In this document: piece after piece, positions 21,840-33,549 of the stretch | How the letters are laid out: every line of letters starts with the position of its first letter | How positions within the stretch are numbered: the stretch's first letter is position 1 | NCBI GenBank assembly: GCA_026168455.1 | Contig: CM047429.1 | Location: forward strand, 50,351,027 to 50,415,026 | Origin: Theocolax elegans | Taxonomy: Eukaryota; Arthropoda; Insecta; Hymenoptera; Cerocephalidae | Reading direction: 5' to 3' | DNA: 64,000 nucleotides | Program-made: the position numbers and the translations under genes | Notes under the pieces: generated by a model | Database searches by the model: none | Told to the model about the DNA's origin: nothing | Seen by the model: only the letters and a program-made list of their open reading frames with translations

Positions 21840-24800
21840 AAAGAACCATGCACGTTGTTAAAAATATTACCACTACGCGTAATTGGTCCGAAGCATTCTA
21901 TAGAGACTTATGCCTTACTCGATGAAGGTTCAACTATTTCAATTATTAATGCTAATTTAGCTCGAAATATAGGAGTTACAGGTTCAAGTATAAATGTAAA
22001 TATTTCGGGTATAACTAATGAAAAAATTATAATTAATAACAGTGAAAAAGTAGATTTGGAAGTAATGGGGTTTTTTGGTAAAAATCATATAAGAGGTGCA
22101 ATAACCGCTAATAACTTGAAATTACCATCTCAAACGATTGACGTTTACTTAATTAATTATATTAACAATACAATGGATAAAAAATTTAATGATATAACTT
22201 TAAATTCTTATTATAATGCACAAGTTCAAATTTTATTAGGGCAAGATAATTGGGAATTGATAGTTACGAGAGAAATACGAGAAATAAAAAATTCAGAGTT
22301 AGTAATATCGCGAACGTTACTAGGTTGGTGTTTACATGGTCGCACATCGTTTTTTGCTAAACAAACAAATTCGGTACTTAAAATAGATAAATCGATTACC
22401 AATTATAACACGTCAAAAATGAATAATACTGAAACGCAATCAAATGAAGTATCTTTAGATACGTTAATAAAGCAATATTTTGAAATTGATTTATTAGGTA
22501 TTACAGGAAATTTTAAACAAAAAAATGTACATGAATATGCAATAACCAAATTAGACGATATGAGTAAATGGAGAAAAAAATTTTGGGAGACTGGTTTACT
22601 TTGGAATAAAAATTTAGCTCCATGTGTTGATAGTTTATCAACAGCGAAAAAAAGATTACTACTTTTGGAACGTACATTAGATCGTGATACAACATATGCA
22701 AATTTATACTATAGAGAAATGGAACGATTTATAGAACTCGGATACGCTGTAAAAATTGATACTAATAAAATAAGACCGCGTACGTGGTATTTGCCTCACT
22801 TCGGTGTTTATAATGTAAATAAACCGAACAAAATCCGACTTGTTTTTGACGCCGCGGCGAAGACAAACGGTATTAGTTTGAACGATCAACTTGAAACTGG
22901 ACCCGACTTATTACAATCGTTACCCGGTATACTCATTCGGTTTAGGCAATACGCGGTAGCTTTTAAAGGTGACATTTCAGACATGTTTTTACGAATAAAA
23001 ATAAGAGAATTAGATCGTGGGGCTCAACGATTTATTTGGCGTGGACAAAATAGATATAAAGAACCAGATGTATATGAAATGACTGTTTTAATTTTCGGTG
23101 CAAAATCGTCCCCAAGTACAGCAATTTACATAAAAAATAAAAATGCCGAACTTCATTCAGATTCGAAACCGGATGCTTCTGAAAGTATTATTCAAGATAG
23201 TTATATGGACGATTTTTTATGCAGTCGAAAAACGGTGGTAGAATCGAAAAATCTTATACGTGATGTAATAAAAATAAATGCAGCGGCGGGATTTGAAATG
23301 CATAGTTGGGCCATCAGTAATAATGTTTCAGTTTTGTCAACAACAAATAATAACTTAAAATGTAAAAGCAATGAAATGCGATTGTGCGACCGGGGAGGAG
23401 AAAAGGTTTTAGGTTTATTTTGGGATACGAATCAAGATGTATTAAAATTTAATATCGAATTCACAAAAATACCTAATGAAATATTAATCGGCAGTAAAAA
23501 ACCAACGAAAAGAGAAGTATTACGTGTAATAATGTCTGTATTCGATCCGCTTGGGTTAATAGCTCCGTTTACTTTAAAATCTAAAATTCTTATGCAAGAA
23601 ATTTGGCGTAGTGGTGTTTATTGGGACGATCCTATTCGCGACGAAGAGAATATAGGATGGCTAACGTGGCTTTCAAAATTAAAAAATTTAAAAAATTGTT
23701 ACATTCCGCGTTGTCTTACTCCTATAGAATATCAAAATGAGTCGACACAACTTCACGTATTTTGTGACGCGAGTTTAACAGCTTACGCGGCCGTAGCCTA
23801 TTTACGTGTTGAAGTACCAAACAGACCTGCTCATATTTCTTTAATAATGGCAAAGAGTAGAGTAGCGCCTTTAAAACCGCTATCGATTCCACGTTTAGAA
23901 CTACAAGCTGCTTTACTTGGAGCAAAATTAGCTAAATTAATAAATGATGAATTAAAAATAGAAATTAAACAAAGATTTTTATGGTCTGATTCGGCTACGG
24001 TAATTTATTGGATTAAATCTGATCCACGAGTACGTCAAGTATATGTTGCACACCGTTTAGGAGAGATAACCGAAATAACTCTTAGTTCGGAATGGAGATG
24101 GGTTCTTTCAAATCAAAATCCTGCGGACGACGCTACACGTTTTGTTAATGAATGCCTGTACAAAAATTGCTTAGTAAAAAGGAACAATCCATAATCGATA
24201 AACAAGAGTTAAAGAAAGCATTAATTTATTCAGTAACAATAACATCAGTGAATATTACATTACCATTGAGATTATTAGGTTGGCGCGGATTGCTTGTAAT
24301 TTCTCGGCGAGTACGTAAATATTTTTATCGCTGGAAAAATATAGTAAAAAATTATACACCAATTGAAGAAATATATGAAAACGAACTTTATTGGTATCGC
24401 ATAATTCAAGAAGAATGCTTCGAACACGAGATAAATGCGTTAAAAAATGATAAACAAATTAATAAAAATAGTAGGATTGCAAATTTACATCCTTTTTTGG
24501 ACAAAAATCAAGTTTTGAAATCGAGTGGTAGAGCAACGTTAGCTCATAATAATGATTTTAATAATGAGCCAATTATTTTAGATAGTAAGCATATTGCTAC
24601 AAAATTGTTAATAAAAGAATATCATAGACGTTATTATCATGCCAGTAATAATACAGTATTAAACGAACTGCGACAAAAATATTATATCGTTGGACTAAGA
24701 AATACGTTACGATCATTAATAAGTAGATGTATCGTATGTCGGATAAGTAGAGGGAAACCTCAAAACCCATTGATGGGCGCGTTACCATCGGGTCGCGTGG

Positions 24801-25723
24801 CTTTTAAACAAAGACCGTTCAGTTACTGCGGTATAGATTATTTTGGGCCTATGCTTGTAAAGATCGGACGGCGACGAGAAAAACGCTGGGGTGTATTATT
24901 TACATGTCTAACAACGAGAGCAATTCATTTAGAATTAGCGCATAGTTTAGATACGAGTTTTGCAATAATGGCGTTGCAAAGATTGGCAGCACGGAGAGGT
25001 GCTCCTATAGTTATTTATAGTGATAATGGCACTAATTTCCGGGGTGCGAGTAAAGAACTCAAAGAAGCCATGATGGAAATAAATAATAACTATATTGCAG
25101 AATTCGCTTTAACTAAACATATAGAATGGCGCTTTAATCCTCCAGATGCACCGCATATGGGTGGAGCATGGGAGCGATTGATTCGATCAGTTAAAACTTC
25201 TTTCAATACAATTTTACGTGATCAAGCACCTCAAGAAGAAGTTTTATATACTACGTTATTAGAAATTGAACATTCAATAAATTCCAGACCTCTTACGCAC
25301 GTGTCACTTGATCCTCGAGATAATGAGGCATTAACGCCAAATCATTTCTTAATAGGTTCTTCTTCGGGTGAAATTAAAATTAAAAAATATGATACGGATA
25401 ATTTAAATTTAAGAAAACAATGGAGATTAACTCAACACTATGCTGATTGTTTTTGGAAAAGGTGGATAAAAGAATATTTACCAACATTGATTCCGCGTAA
25501 TAAATGGACCGAATCAGAAAATCCACTAAAAATCGGTGATATTGTGTTAATAATGGATTTTCAAGCTCCGCGAAATACATGGCGAAAAGGAAAAATTACA
25601 CGAGTATTTCCCAGCGCAGATAAACAAGTAAGAATGGCAGAAGTGCACACTTCAATGGGAGATTTTATGCGTCCAACTAGAAAATTAATAAAACTATTAG
25701 GAACAGATGAGGTACAAAATTAA
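21837..25723 (+). pseudogene. BEL2 Pol, broken by an internal deletion/frameshift
   Basis: First part (21837-24194): protease LLDEGSTISII, RT with DISDMFLRI and SYMDDFL, and RNase H FCDASLTAYAAVAYL. Second part in another frame (24152-25723): zinc-binding YHRRYYH...CIVC, and an integrase core with IDYFGP, YSDNGTNF and GGAWERL. Against BEL1 the junction at about 24135-24160 lacks roughly 20 codons, including the RWF.GPEFL block just after RNase H, and the frame changes. The rest is clean, so the lesion is recent. Confidence 0.9.
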
Positions 25724-25735
25724 CTATAATTTTGT

Positions 25736-25749
25736 ACGGGGAGGAGGAT
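25736..25749 (+). other. BEL2 polypurine tract
   Basis: ACGGGGAGGAGGAT directly upstream of the 3' LTR. Confidence 0.85.
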
Positions 25750-26847
25750 TGTTACGGATTAGACTAGTTTATTTTATTCTTTTTAAATATAACTATTCTT
25801 TCTTATAATTAATAATATTCATTTATTTGCGTTAACAGAATATTATCGTTTATATTCATATGCTTTAGTTTATTATATTTTTCCGAATTAAAGTACAGTG
25901 AATAAATAAATAACAATTTTAAGAATATATTATTTAACAGTTTTAGATTTCAGTTCGTAAAATAGTTCGTTGAATAAAGCGGCAAGTATCGATAACGATA
26001 TACTAAATATAATATGTATGCTTTATATTTAAGTTTCTTCAGTTCTGCGTATTTGGTTTATACTTAAATATAATAAGTAGATTTATATATAATTAATAAT
26101 TATAGATATGATTTGTCTTATTTAAAGTTATTTCAAGTTTATTCATTATAATAGCGTATATTATAAATATTATATCAATAAAAGGCGTAAGATAGTTCCT
26201 GATAGTTTAAAAAATTTATTGAAAACTGTTTGTAAAAGGAGAATGGAATAGAGCAATAGTATAACTAATCGGTACTTTATTTTATTATTAAATTACGTTA
26301 ATTTCAAGCTTTGTGTTGCAATGTATGGTTATACGGTGCTGTGCCCGGGAAATTGGGAGGATTTTTTAAAAACCGGGGAATTTATGTGTTCGAAAATACC
26401 GTGCCGTGCCGGGAAAACTATAAGTTTTCGAAAGAGGGTTCGAATGCGTACTTTCTTTGGCAAAAAATCCTGACAATTTTCGAAAGCTGAATATTACAGG
26501 CTGAAAAATGCCGATGGTGACATTGAATAAATTATTCAATTGTCAATAGAATTTTAAATTCGAAATTAAAATATAGCTAAGAGCTATACTTACGCATAGC
26601 TACATATAAGCTTGAATGGGCCGATGTTTAGGATCGTATGTCGCGAAGGAGAAATTAAGCAGAGAGGGGATCATAGGGGAAAAACCTCCTAATAAAAGGG
26701 AGTGCGCGAGTTACGTGTGTTTCTATTCTATTCCAATCTCCTTGGTAGGTACATTGAATTTGTACTTTAAATTCTTTGTTAATAAATCAACAAATCAGAT
26801 TGAAATTTTTTGTTCTTAATCTTGAATCCCAGTTCCTTTATCTTACA
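25750..26847 (+). repeat. BEL2 3' LTR
   Basis: 1098 bp partner of 19177-20275, followed by the target duplication tttag. Confidence 0.95.
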
Positions 26848-27059
26848 TTTAGAAAATAATTACTTTTGTCAATTTATTTTTTTATAAAGTTGATATAAAC
26901 ATAATATATATTTGTATTAACATTATTTATTATTTAACTTATAATTTATAATTACAATAATACAAAGTTATATTGTTACAAGATTATATTAGAACCGTGA
27001 AAATAAATAAATGAAATTCTGATGATAACTATAATAAAGATCTTATAAGTAAATATAAA

Positions 27060-29430
27060 CTATTTTGGATGTCTCAATGTTCCACACATAAAATTAACAA
27101 CGTTAGTAAATTCTGCAGGGGTTAAGGTTGTTAAACATTTCTTGTTTACATAATCTGAAATAAGATAAATTGTTTGAATTCTTAGTTTTTGCTGTTTTTT
27201 ATTTTATTTTATGTTAAATTAGTTAATAGAGTATACTTACATTCAACGCAATTCATAATATTTTCTGGAATTGCTTTCTTATTTTTAGATCATCCTCGGG
27301 CACACATATTTTTTAAATTATTGACTCCAACTAATATTTTTAACAGACGACGTGTCATTTCTTTGGGGGCTTTTCTCCACCTTTGTATATACATCAAATC
27401 TGCTTTCTCAATCCATATATTATATGATTCGCAGATCATAATTTTGCCATTTCCTGGTGTTTGGCTTTTAATTAGTGGATCGATATCGACGTCATCGTTT
27501 GCAATAATCTGCATTTAAATAAAAAAGTATACTTTCTAAAAAATCTTACCATTTTTTAAATATTAATATTAAGCAAAAAAATTATTAATTAATATTAAGC
27601 GTATATTAGCTAGTAAAAATATGGATTATTACGATTATTAATTGTATTTAATATTTTTTTATATGCAAGTCAATTATGTGGTGTCATTTATGTTATATGT
27701 ACCTCACTGCGATTAAACTGTTGAACCGGTGCGGGCGTTTCGGTGGCTGACGAAGTTGAAGGAGCTTCCAACGATTTTGCATGCAGCGCTTTCATTATTT
27801 CTATCTGCTTCTCTAATTCTGCAATTTTCGATTGTGGAGATTCACATGGTTTTTCGCACACTTCTTCTAAAATTTCGTCATTCTCACTAGCATCGGAATT
27901 AATAGGCGAATTAAATATTGCATTTGACTTTAAAATTTTTTCTGCACTTGAAAGTAAGCTCTCCGCTTTCTTTTGAGCTTTTAGCTTCTTATTAGCTTTA
28001 ATTAAATTGCATGTCAATGCAATCTTGTTATTAACATTATGGCCTTTTCTCAAAATTTCCCCGTTAGTGTCGACTTTTAAACATTCTAAGTAGTCTTTGT
28101 CATCTAAAAAAATAGGTTATAAATTTTTATTAAGTTTAAATTTTATTTTATTAATTTATAAATTTTAATAAGTTATAAATTTCAATAAATTTTTTTATTA
28201 TAATTTTAAATGTAAATAAAATAAAATAATGAATTATTTTGTAAATATGAAATATAGCAAGGCGAAAAATTTTTAATTTTTGACGAATTTAGAAAATTTA
28301 TTTTTATTTTTTTTATATATTATTATATATAAATATACTTACCACTTTTTTTAATTATTTTTACTTTATATAGTATTTTGCGAATGAAATTTCACCCTCA
28401 GATTTCGGAGGAATCAAAAGATCGTGATTAATAATACTAGTAGTCTTACTTTTTAGCCAAAAAACTAAGACATACATGTTTAATTATTAAATTTATAATT
28501 TATACGCTGTATTATAATTAGACTTGTATGCCAAAGAAACGTTTCTCTCGTAATAAACATATGTGTTATGAGGTAGGCTGTTACTATGTCAACAGTATTA
28601 AATTGGTCACTATTGCTATTGAGAAGAACATGCGGAAGCGAGCAATTCATTTCCTTGATTCCTCTTCAAATTTTAAAAGACGCGTCAAAACATTTGAAAC
28701 AAAATTAGATTCTTGTGTAAACGAAAATACTGAAAAAGGCGAATTGACTTTAATACAAAAAAATATACGTGAGTATATAAATAGTTTAATAATTAATATA
28801 ACATATTTTCAAACATTTTTTCAAACATTGTTTGTTACATGATATTATTATTTTAGTATTATTTAACTCTAAAATGAACGAGAGCCTTGTACTGAATCGA
28901 CTGAAGAAAAGTTTGATTATGGTATTCTTTTTACTTGTTAATAACAAATTATTCTTTTAAATGCCTGTTTTAATCCTACAATAGAAAAAAAACATAACTA
29001 CTAGTTAAATATAAAATTTAATCAAAATTTATTTCAATATAACGTCTTGGTATCACTTTTTTCTTATAAATTCTACTATAAGTAACACATTATGCTATTT
29101 GTAATAAACTGTCCAGAAAAGGTTAATATCTTTAAGTACTTTATATTTATCATAATAATGATAAACAAAGAATTATTTTGGAAATATGAAATATAGCAAG
29201 GCGAAAAATTTTTAATTTTTAGACGAATTTAGAAAATTTATTTTCATTTTTTTAATATATTATTATATATAAATATACTTACCATTTTTAAAAATTATTT
29301 TTACTTTATATACGCGTTGATTTTCGTATTTTGCGAATGAAATTTCACCCTCAGATTTCGGAGGAATCAAAAGATCGTGATTAATAATACTAGTAGTCTT
29401 ACTTTTTAGCCAAAAAACTAAGACATACAT
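27060..29430 (-). CDS. Tn1 BEN-domain protein (four exons, one nonsense codon)
   Basis: Exons inferred from frames and GT/AG sites in compatible phases: 29430-29283, 28103-27703, 27508-27241, 27154-27060; about 303 codons. Exon 1 starts MYVLVFWLKSK. Exon 2 carries a Lys-rich coiled-coil-like segment (KIAELEKQIEIMKALHAKSL) and a Ser/Thr/Pro linker. Exons 3-4 hold the BEN domain (KAPKEMTRRLLKILVG, then KKAIPENIMN, ending MCGTLRHPK). A TGA at 27290-27292 interrupts the domain. Exon 1 is duplicated: the left copy (28477-28343) lacks 13 bp and would break the frame, while the right copy keeps phase with exon 2. BEN domains bind DNA or chromatin; a role in transposon-end recognition or regulation is inference. 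The gene is divergent to the transposase. Confidence 0.75.
28478..28527. promoter_or_regulatory. Divergent start region, copy 1 (inferred bidirectional promoter)
   Basis: Only about 50 bp separate the BEN exon-1 ATG (28477, minus) from the ATG of the transposase-side first frame (28528, plus). AT-rich, no clear TATA box. Confidence 0.4.
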
Positions 29431-29730
29431 GTTTAATTATTAAATTTATAATTTATACGCTGTATTATAATTAGACTTGTATGCCAAAGAAACGTTTCTC
29501 TCGTAATAAACATATGTGTTATGAGGTAGGCTGTTACTATGTCAACAGTATTAAATTGGTCACTATTGCTATTGAGAAGAACATGCGGAAGCGAGCAATT
29601 CATTTCCTTGATTCCTCTTCAAATTTTAAAAGACGCGTACTTTTTTAATTATTTTTACTTTATATAGGCGTTGGAAATGAACGAGAGCCTTGTACTGAAT
29701 CGACTGAAGAAAAGTTTGATTATGGTATTC
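28528..29730 (+). other. Probable 5' exons of the Tn1 transposase gene (duplicated)
   Basis: A frame from 28528 (MPKKRFSRNK..; in full to about 28772, donor GTGAGT) recurs at 29482. A short acidic exon (GNEREPCTESTEEKFDY) at about 29668-29720 joins in phase to an acidic exon at 30135 (DNYDSDDYATDFSDSDLD). The copy of this short exon at 28873-28922 is preceded by a stop. The exact exon chain is uncertain. Confidence 0.45.
29431..29481. promoter_or_regulatory. Divergent start region, copy 2
   Basis: Duplicate of 28478-28527 between the BEN ATG at 29430 (minus) and the transposase-side ATG at 29482 (plus). This copy is linked to the intact BEN exon 1. Confidence 0.4.
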
Positions 29731-30134
29731 TTTTTACTTGTTAATAACAAATTATTCTTTTAAATGCCTGTTTTAATCCTACAATAGAAAAAAAACATAA
29801 CTACTAGTTAAATATAAAATTTAATCAAAATTTATTTCAATATAACGTCTTGGTATCACTTTTTTCTTATAAATTCTACTATAAGTAACACATTATGCTA
29901 TTTGTAAATAAACTGTCCAGAAAAGGTTAATATCTTTAAGTATTATAGTTTATATTTATCATAATAATGATAAACAAAGAAAACTTTTAAAATATTTAAT
30001 AAATATGCTGCTATTACATAAATTTTGTAATTTATTAATTAATATATTACCTGTGATATTAACCATTCTTTTTGGATAATTTTTAGTTTTTTTAAAAAAA
30101 GTTGAAATTAAAAATTTTACGTTATTTATTTCAG

Positions 30135-32474
30135 ACAATTACGATAGCGACGATTATGCTACAGATTTCAGTGATTCTGATCTAGATAGTGACACATGCA
30201 GTTTTGTAGAAGATTCTAAATGAGAAAAATCAATACGATAAGGAGCTATATCCTGGAGCACCAGTAGATGTATCTCGTTACGTCATCAATTAACTGATAC
30301 TTGTCTTTCCGACTTATTACAAATAATTTCGCGAATTTGCATACAACCGCATAATTGCCCCTCAAGTTTATATAAAATGAAACAATTTTTTGACAATTCA
30401 AAAATACCACTTAAAAAACATTATTATTGTTCTAATTGTGTTAGTTTGGTCAATAATACAAAGAATGATGTAAATAATGATGAAAGTATAGATACTAATA
30501 ATGATATGGATAATAAAAATTGTGAATGTACAGATGGTAATGAGGAGAATTACTTTTTAGTAATTTCGATTATTGATCAGCTAAAGACTTCATTTACGCG
30601 GCCTAATTTTTATAACAAATTACAAAGTAGATTCACTTTCAAAAACAATGAAGCAAACCTTTATAAAGATATATATGATGGACAAATTTATAAAGAATTA
30701 TCAAAAGAAAATGAAATCTTATCTTTTAAAAATAATTTGTCTTTTATGTGGTATACCGATGGAATAAGCATTTTTAAATCGTCCAAAAATTGTATTTGGG
30801 GTTTCTTTTTAATTATTCTTGAGCTTCCTTATGAAGAACGTTTCAAAATTGAAAATGTATTGCTAGTTAGTTTATGGTTTGGTAAAAAAAAGCCTGCAGC
30901 AAATATATTTATGGAACCGTTGCAAAAGACCTTGAAAGAAGTCTATAAAGGAATTAAAGTGTATGCAAGCGATTTAGATACCGAAATAACTATAAGAGGA
31001 TTGATCATCTGTGGTACCTGTGATCTCCCAGCAAAGGCTTTGTTTCTCAATATGAGTCAATATAATGGTAAATTCGGCTGCCAAGTGTGCAAGGAAGAAA
31101 CCCGTACAGTTGATCGGACTAGAATTTACCCGTATAACGAAAATTTATGTTTGCGCGATGAAATTGAGTCTTTAGAGCATGCAATGCAAGCTGTTGAAAT
31201 AAAAAGACCTGTCTGCGGCGTCAAGGGGCCAACAATTTTGTCGAAAATTTGTTATAAGTATATAACGTCAACTGCAATAGACATAATGCATTGCGCATTC
31301 GAAGACTGCGTAAAACGTCTTGGAGAACTATGGTTTGATGCAAAATTTTCAAATGAAGTGTTTTCTATATATAATCTAGTTGAGGTAGTGGATCATCGAC
31401 TATGTTCTATTAAACCACCATCGTTTATTTCTAGACGTCCAAGGCCTATTAAAACGCATTTTCAATATTGGAAATCATCTGAGTTTAAAAATTGGAGTCT
31501 TTATTTTTTATTACCAATTTTGAACGGTATTTTACCAGATGAGTATTTAGATCACTATAAATATTTTTTATCAGCTATATATATGCTCAGTCAGCAAGTT
31601 ATAAATGACGAAATGATTGAACTAGCTGATATTTGTTTGAAAGAATTTGTATCACGTTTTGAATATCTATACGGTGAAAAATATCTATCATGTAATTTGC
31701 ATAGTCTTCGGCATTTACCTGAAATAGTTCGTCGGTTAGGCCCTCTTTGGACTACATCTTGTTTCCCGCTAGAAGATATCAATGGTAAACTGAAAACTAT
31801 GATTCATGAAAGTAATCGGGCTCATTTACAGATTTATTCCAATTTGTCTATGCACTTAACTATATATTCACTACGTCATTTATGGTTAAAAGAAAATAGT
31901 GACTCATATAACTTTTGTTACATGATTCTTTCTTCATCAAAAAAATTTAATTTGAAAAAAATTAATAATGCCATATCTATTGTTGGGCCTGTAAAGCAAG
32001 TAAAAAGTAACGATGCACATTTACAATGTATCAGTAATTATAATATATGTAGTATGTACGGTAACAATATTTTCTTGTTTAATAAAATGTTTAAAGATAG
32101 AATATTATTTACATCAGAAGTCAATCAAAAACAGAAAAAAACTATTTCTTTTGTTGTAAAATATAAAAATGATTCAAAGTACTTTATAGGTTCCATTTAA
32201 ATACTTTCTTCGTATAACTAATTGTATTTGTAAAAAATTTTGTACATGCAAGGGAATGCAGTTTGCAGTTATTAAACAATTTCAAACTAGTAATCCTTTC
32301 AATATCAATTCTGAAATGAATGGTTTTAATTTCATTCATGAATGTAATGATCTACATGAACAATTTCAAGTCATTGATGTCGAAAAGATAAAATGCGTCT
32401 GTTATTACGTTAATATCGAAAGCATAAACAAAGCCTACGTGATAGAACCTGTACATACATTAGAGTACGAATAA
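30135..32474 (+). CDS. Tn1 transposase, tnp2/CACTA-like DDE family (damaged at both ends)
   Basis: Core open frame 30377-32200 (607 residues). A Cys pair HYYCSNC near residue 16 is followed by an RNase-H-fold DDE core: Asp128 in WYTDG, Asp216 in GTCDLPAKA, and Glu369 in YWKSSEF as the likely third acid. Between them lies the zinc-like C235..C238 (FGCQVC), with D302/H305 in DIMHC. The following region (HSLRHLPEIVRRLGPLW, FPLEDINGKLK) resembles the DUF4218-like end of tnp2 proteins. Upstream, 30135-30376 encodes an acidic stretch and LYPGAP, but with a one-base shift near 30220 and a small deletion near 30285. Downstream, a frameshift near 32190 leads into 32256-32474 (KKFCTCKGMQF..). Homologous to the Tn2 gene. 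Probably no longer functional. Confidence 0.8.
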
Positions 32475-32734
32475 TAATTATAAGTTATTTTAATTATAAG
32501 TAAATTATAACTATATATATATATTTACAACGTTTATTGTTTTCTAATTATTGTACATATATATTTTATATTGAATGTTAAAATTATTAATAAATTATAA
32601 ATTGTGTTATAAAACTGATTAGTTTCTTATTTTAATAAAATTATTCTAATTTTTTCATAAATACAATTATTAATATAATAATAATATATTGTTAATAAAA
32701 TGAAATACAAAAAATTAATTTATAAAAGTAAAGT

Positions 32735-32959
32735 GTTGGCCATATATTGCGAAAATATTGGCAAAATTGGGTACAAATATTGGACAGTTGTATGGGCGCA
32801 GTATTGCATAGTGCTCTTTGGCTACATATGGGTAATATATTCAATAAACCATTCCCCAACATAATTGCAAAACATTGCCCACATATTTGCAATATAGTAA
32901 CAATACGAATTACCAATATGCTTGCAATATGTTCCCCATAGTTTCTATTTTTACGCGGG
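32735..32959. repeat. Tn1 right terminal inverted repeat
   Basis: Inverted counterpart of 18891-19171, ending TTTTTACGCGGG then TA. Confidence 0.85.
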
Positions 32960-33400
32960 TACTTAAATAGAGTGTAGCTAAATTTTTAGACCTGAACTTC
33001 AATTAGTACCAGAGCTGTAGCTAATCAAAAAATCGAATTTTTTGAAAAAAAATGACTTTTTGACGATTTTTGACAATTATATAACCGGTATAACTGCTTA
33101 TACCTACTGTTTTGTGTTTGTAAGCAGCTTAGAGATTGAAAAGTATCAGTGACTAACAAAAAAAAGTATATTTTAGTATTATTGAGGAATAATAGTGTTA
33201 GGAATAATACAGTTTTTTTCATAAAATGCATTTGCCCTCTTTTTTAAGAAATTTGCCTAAAAACACCATAACTTTGTCTGACATGCTCTGCCGCACTCAA
33301 ACTTTGCATCATTTTGAAGGTAATTAATCATCGATGAATTAGATTCTTGGAAGCATAAAATATTTTTGATCGTATAACCCTTTTTTTTATTATAAAGGTT
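32960..33400 (+). repeat. Repeat family D1, right half, and AT-rich DNA
   Basis: 32962-33060 (from CTTAAATAGAGTGTAGC) matches the reverse complement of 47330-47425. Beyond about 33065 the similarity to D2 is lost. No gene seen up to 33550. Confidence 0.65.
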
Positions 33401-33549
33401 TTTATTAATTATAACTATATTCAATATTTTAAACCAATATAAATTAAATTTTTCAACAGATTCTTCTTGATTTTTATAAACTTTTTCAAATTTAATGTAT
33501 ATGTATAGGTAACATATTTTTGGAAGAAGAGGTAACGTGATTTAAAAAA

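Larger units (their letters stand above)
19177..26847 (+). mobile_element. BEL2: BEL/Pao LTR retrotransposon inside Tn1
   Basis: 7671 bp on the plus strand, LTRs 19177-20275 and 25750-26847, target duplication tttag (19172-19176 and 26848-26852). The LTRs differ essentially only by a small change near 19650/26222, so it is young. It has PBS, gag, pol and polypurine tract in the usual order. Pol carries a deletion with frameshift near 24140, so this copy is probably not self-sufficient. Confidence 0.95.
28246..29978. repeat. Tandem duplication of the Tn1 divergent promoter and first exons
   Basis: 28246-28690 repeats at about 29186-29638, and 28873-29170 repeats at about 29676-29978, a period near 954 bp. 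The first unit has an extra 28691-28872 segment that the second lacks. The duplicated piece spans BEN exon 1, the intergenic start region and the first transposase exons. Confidence 0.85.
18891..32959. mobile_element. Tn1: tnp2-like/BEN two-gene DNA transposon
   Basis: Ends CCCGCGTAAAAA and its complement, flanked by TA (18889-18890, 32960-32961). About 6.4 kb once the BEL2 insertion is subtracted. Terminal inverted repeats are about 225 bp and diverged. The content is a BEN-domain gene on the minus strand (27060-29430) and a tnp2/CACTA-like transposase gene on the plus strand (from about 29.5 to 32.47 kb), head to head. Boundaries are confirmed by the D2 repeat (about 47400-47450, reverse orientation), which reads through the site with a single TA. 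Both genes carry lesions. 32475-32734 is AT-rich without a gene. Confidence 0.88.

Noticed and set aside
33025..33231. 68-codon minus-strand frame
   Set aside because: Low-complexity frame in repeat D1; no homologous counterpart in D2.
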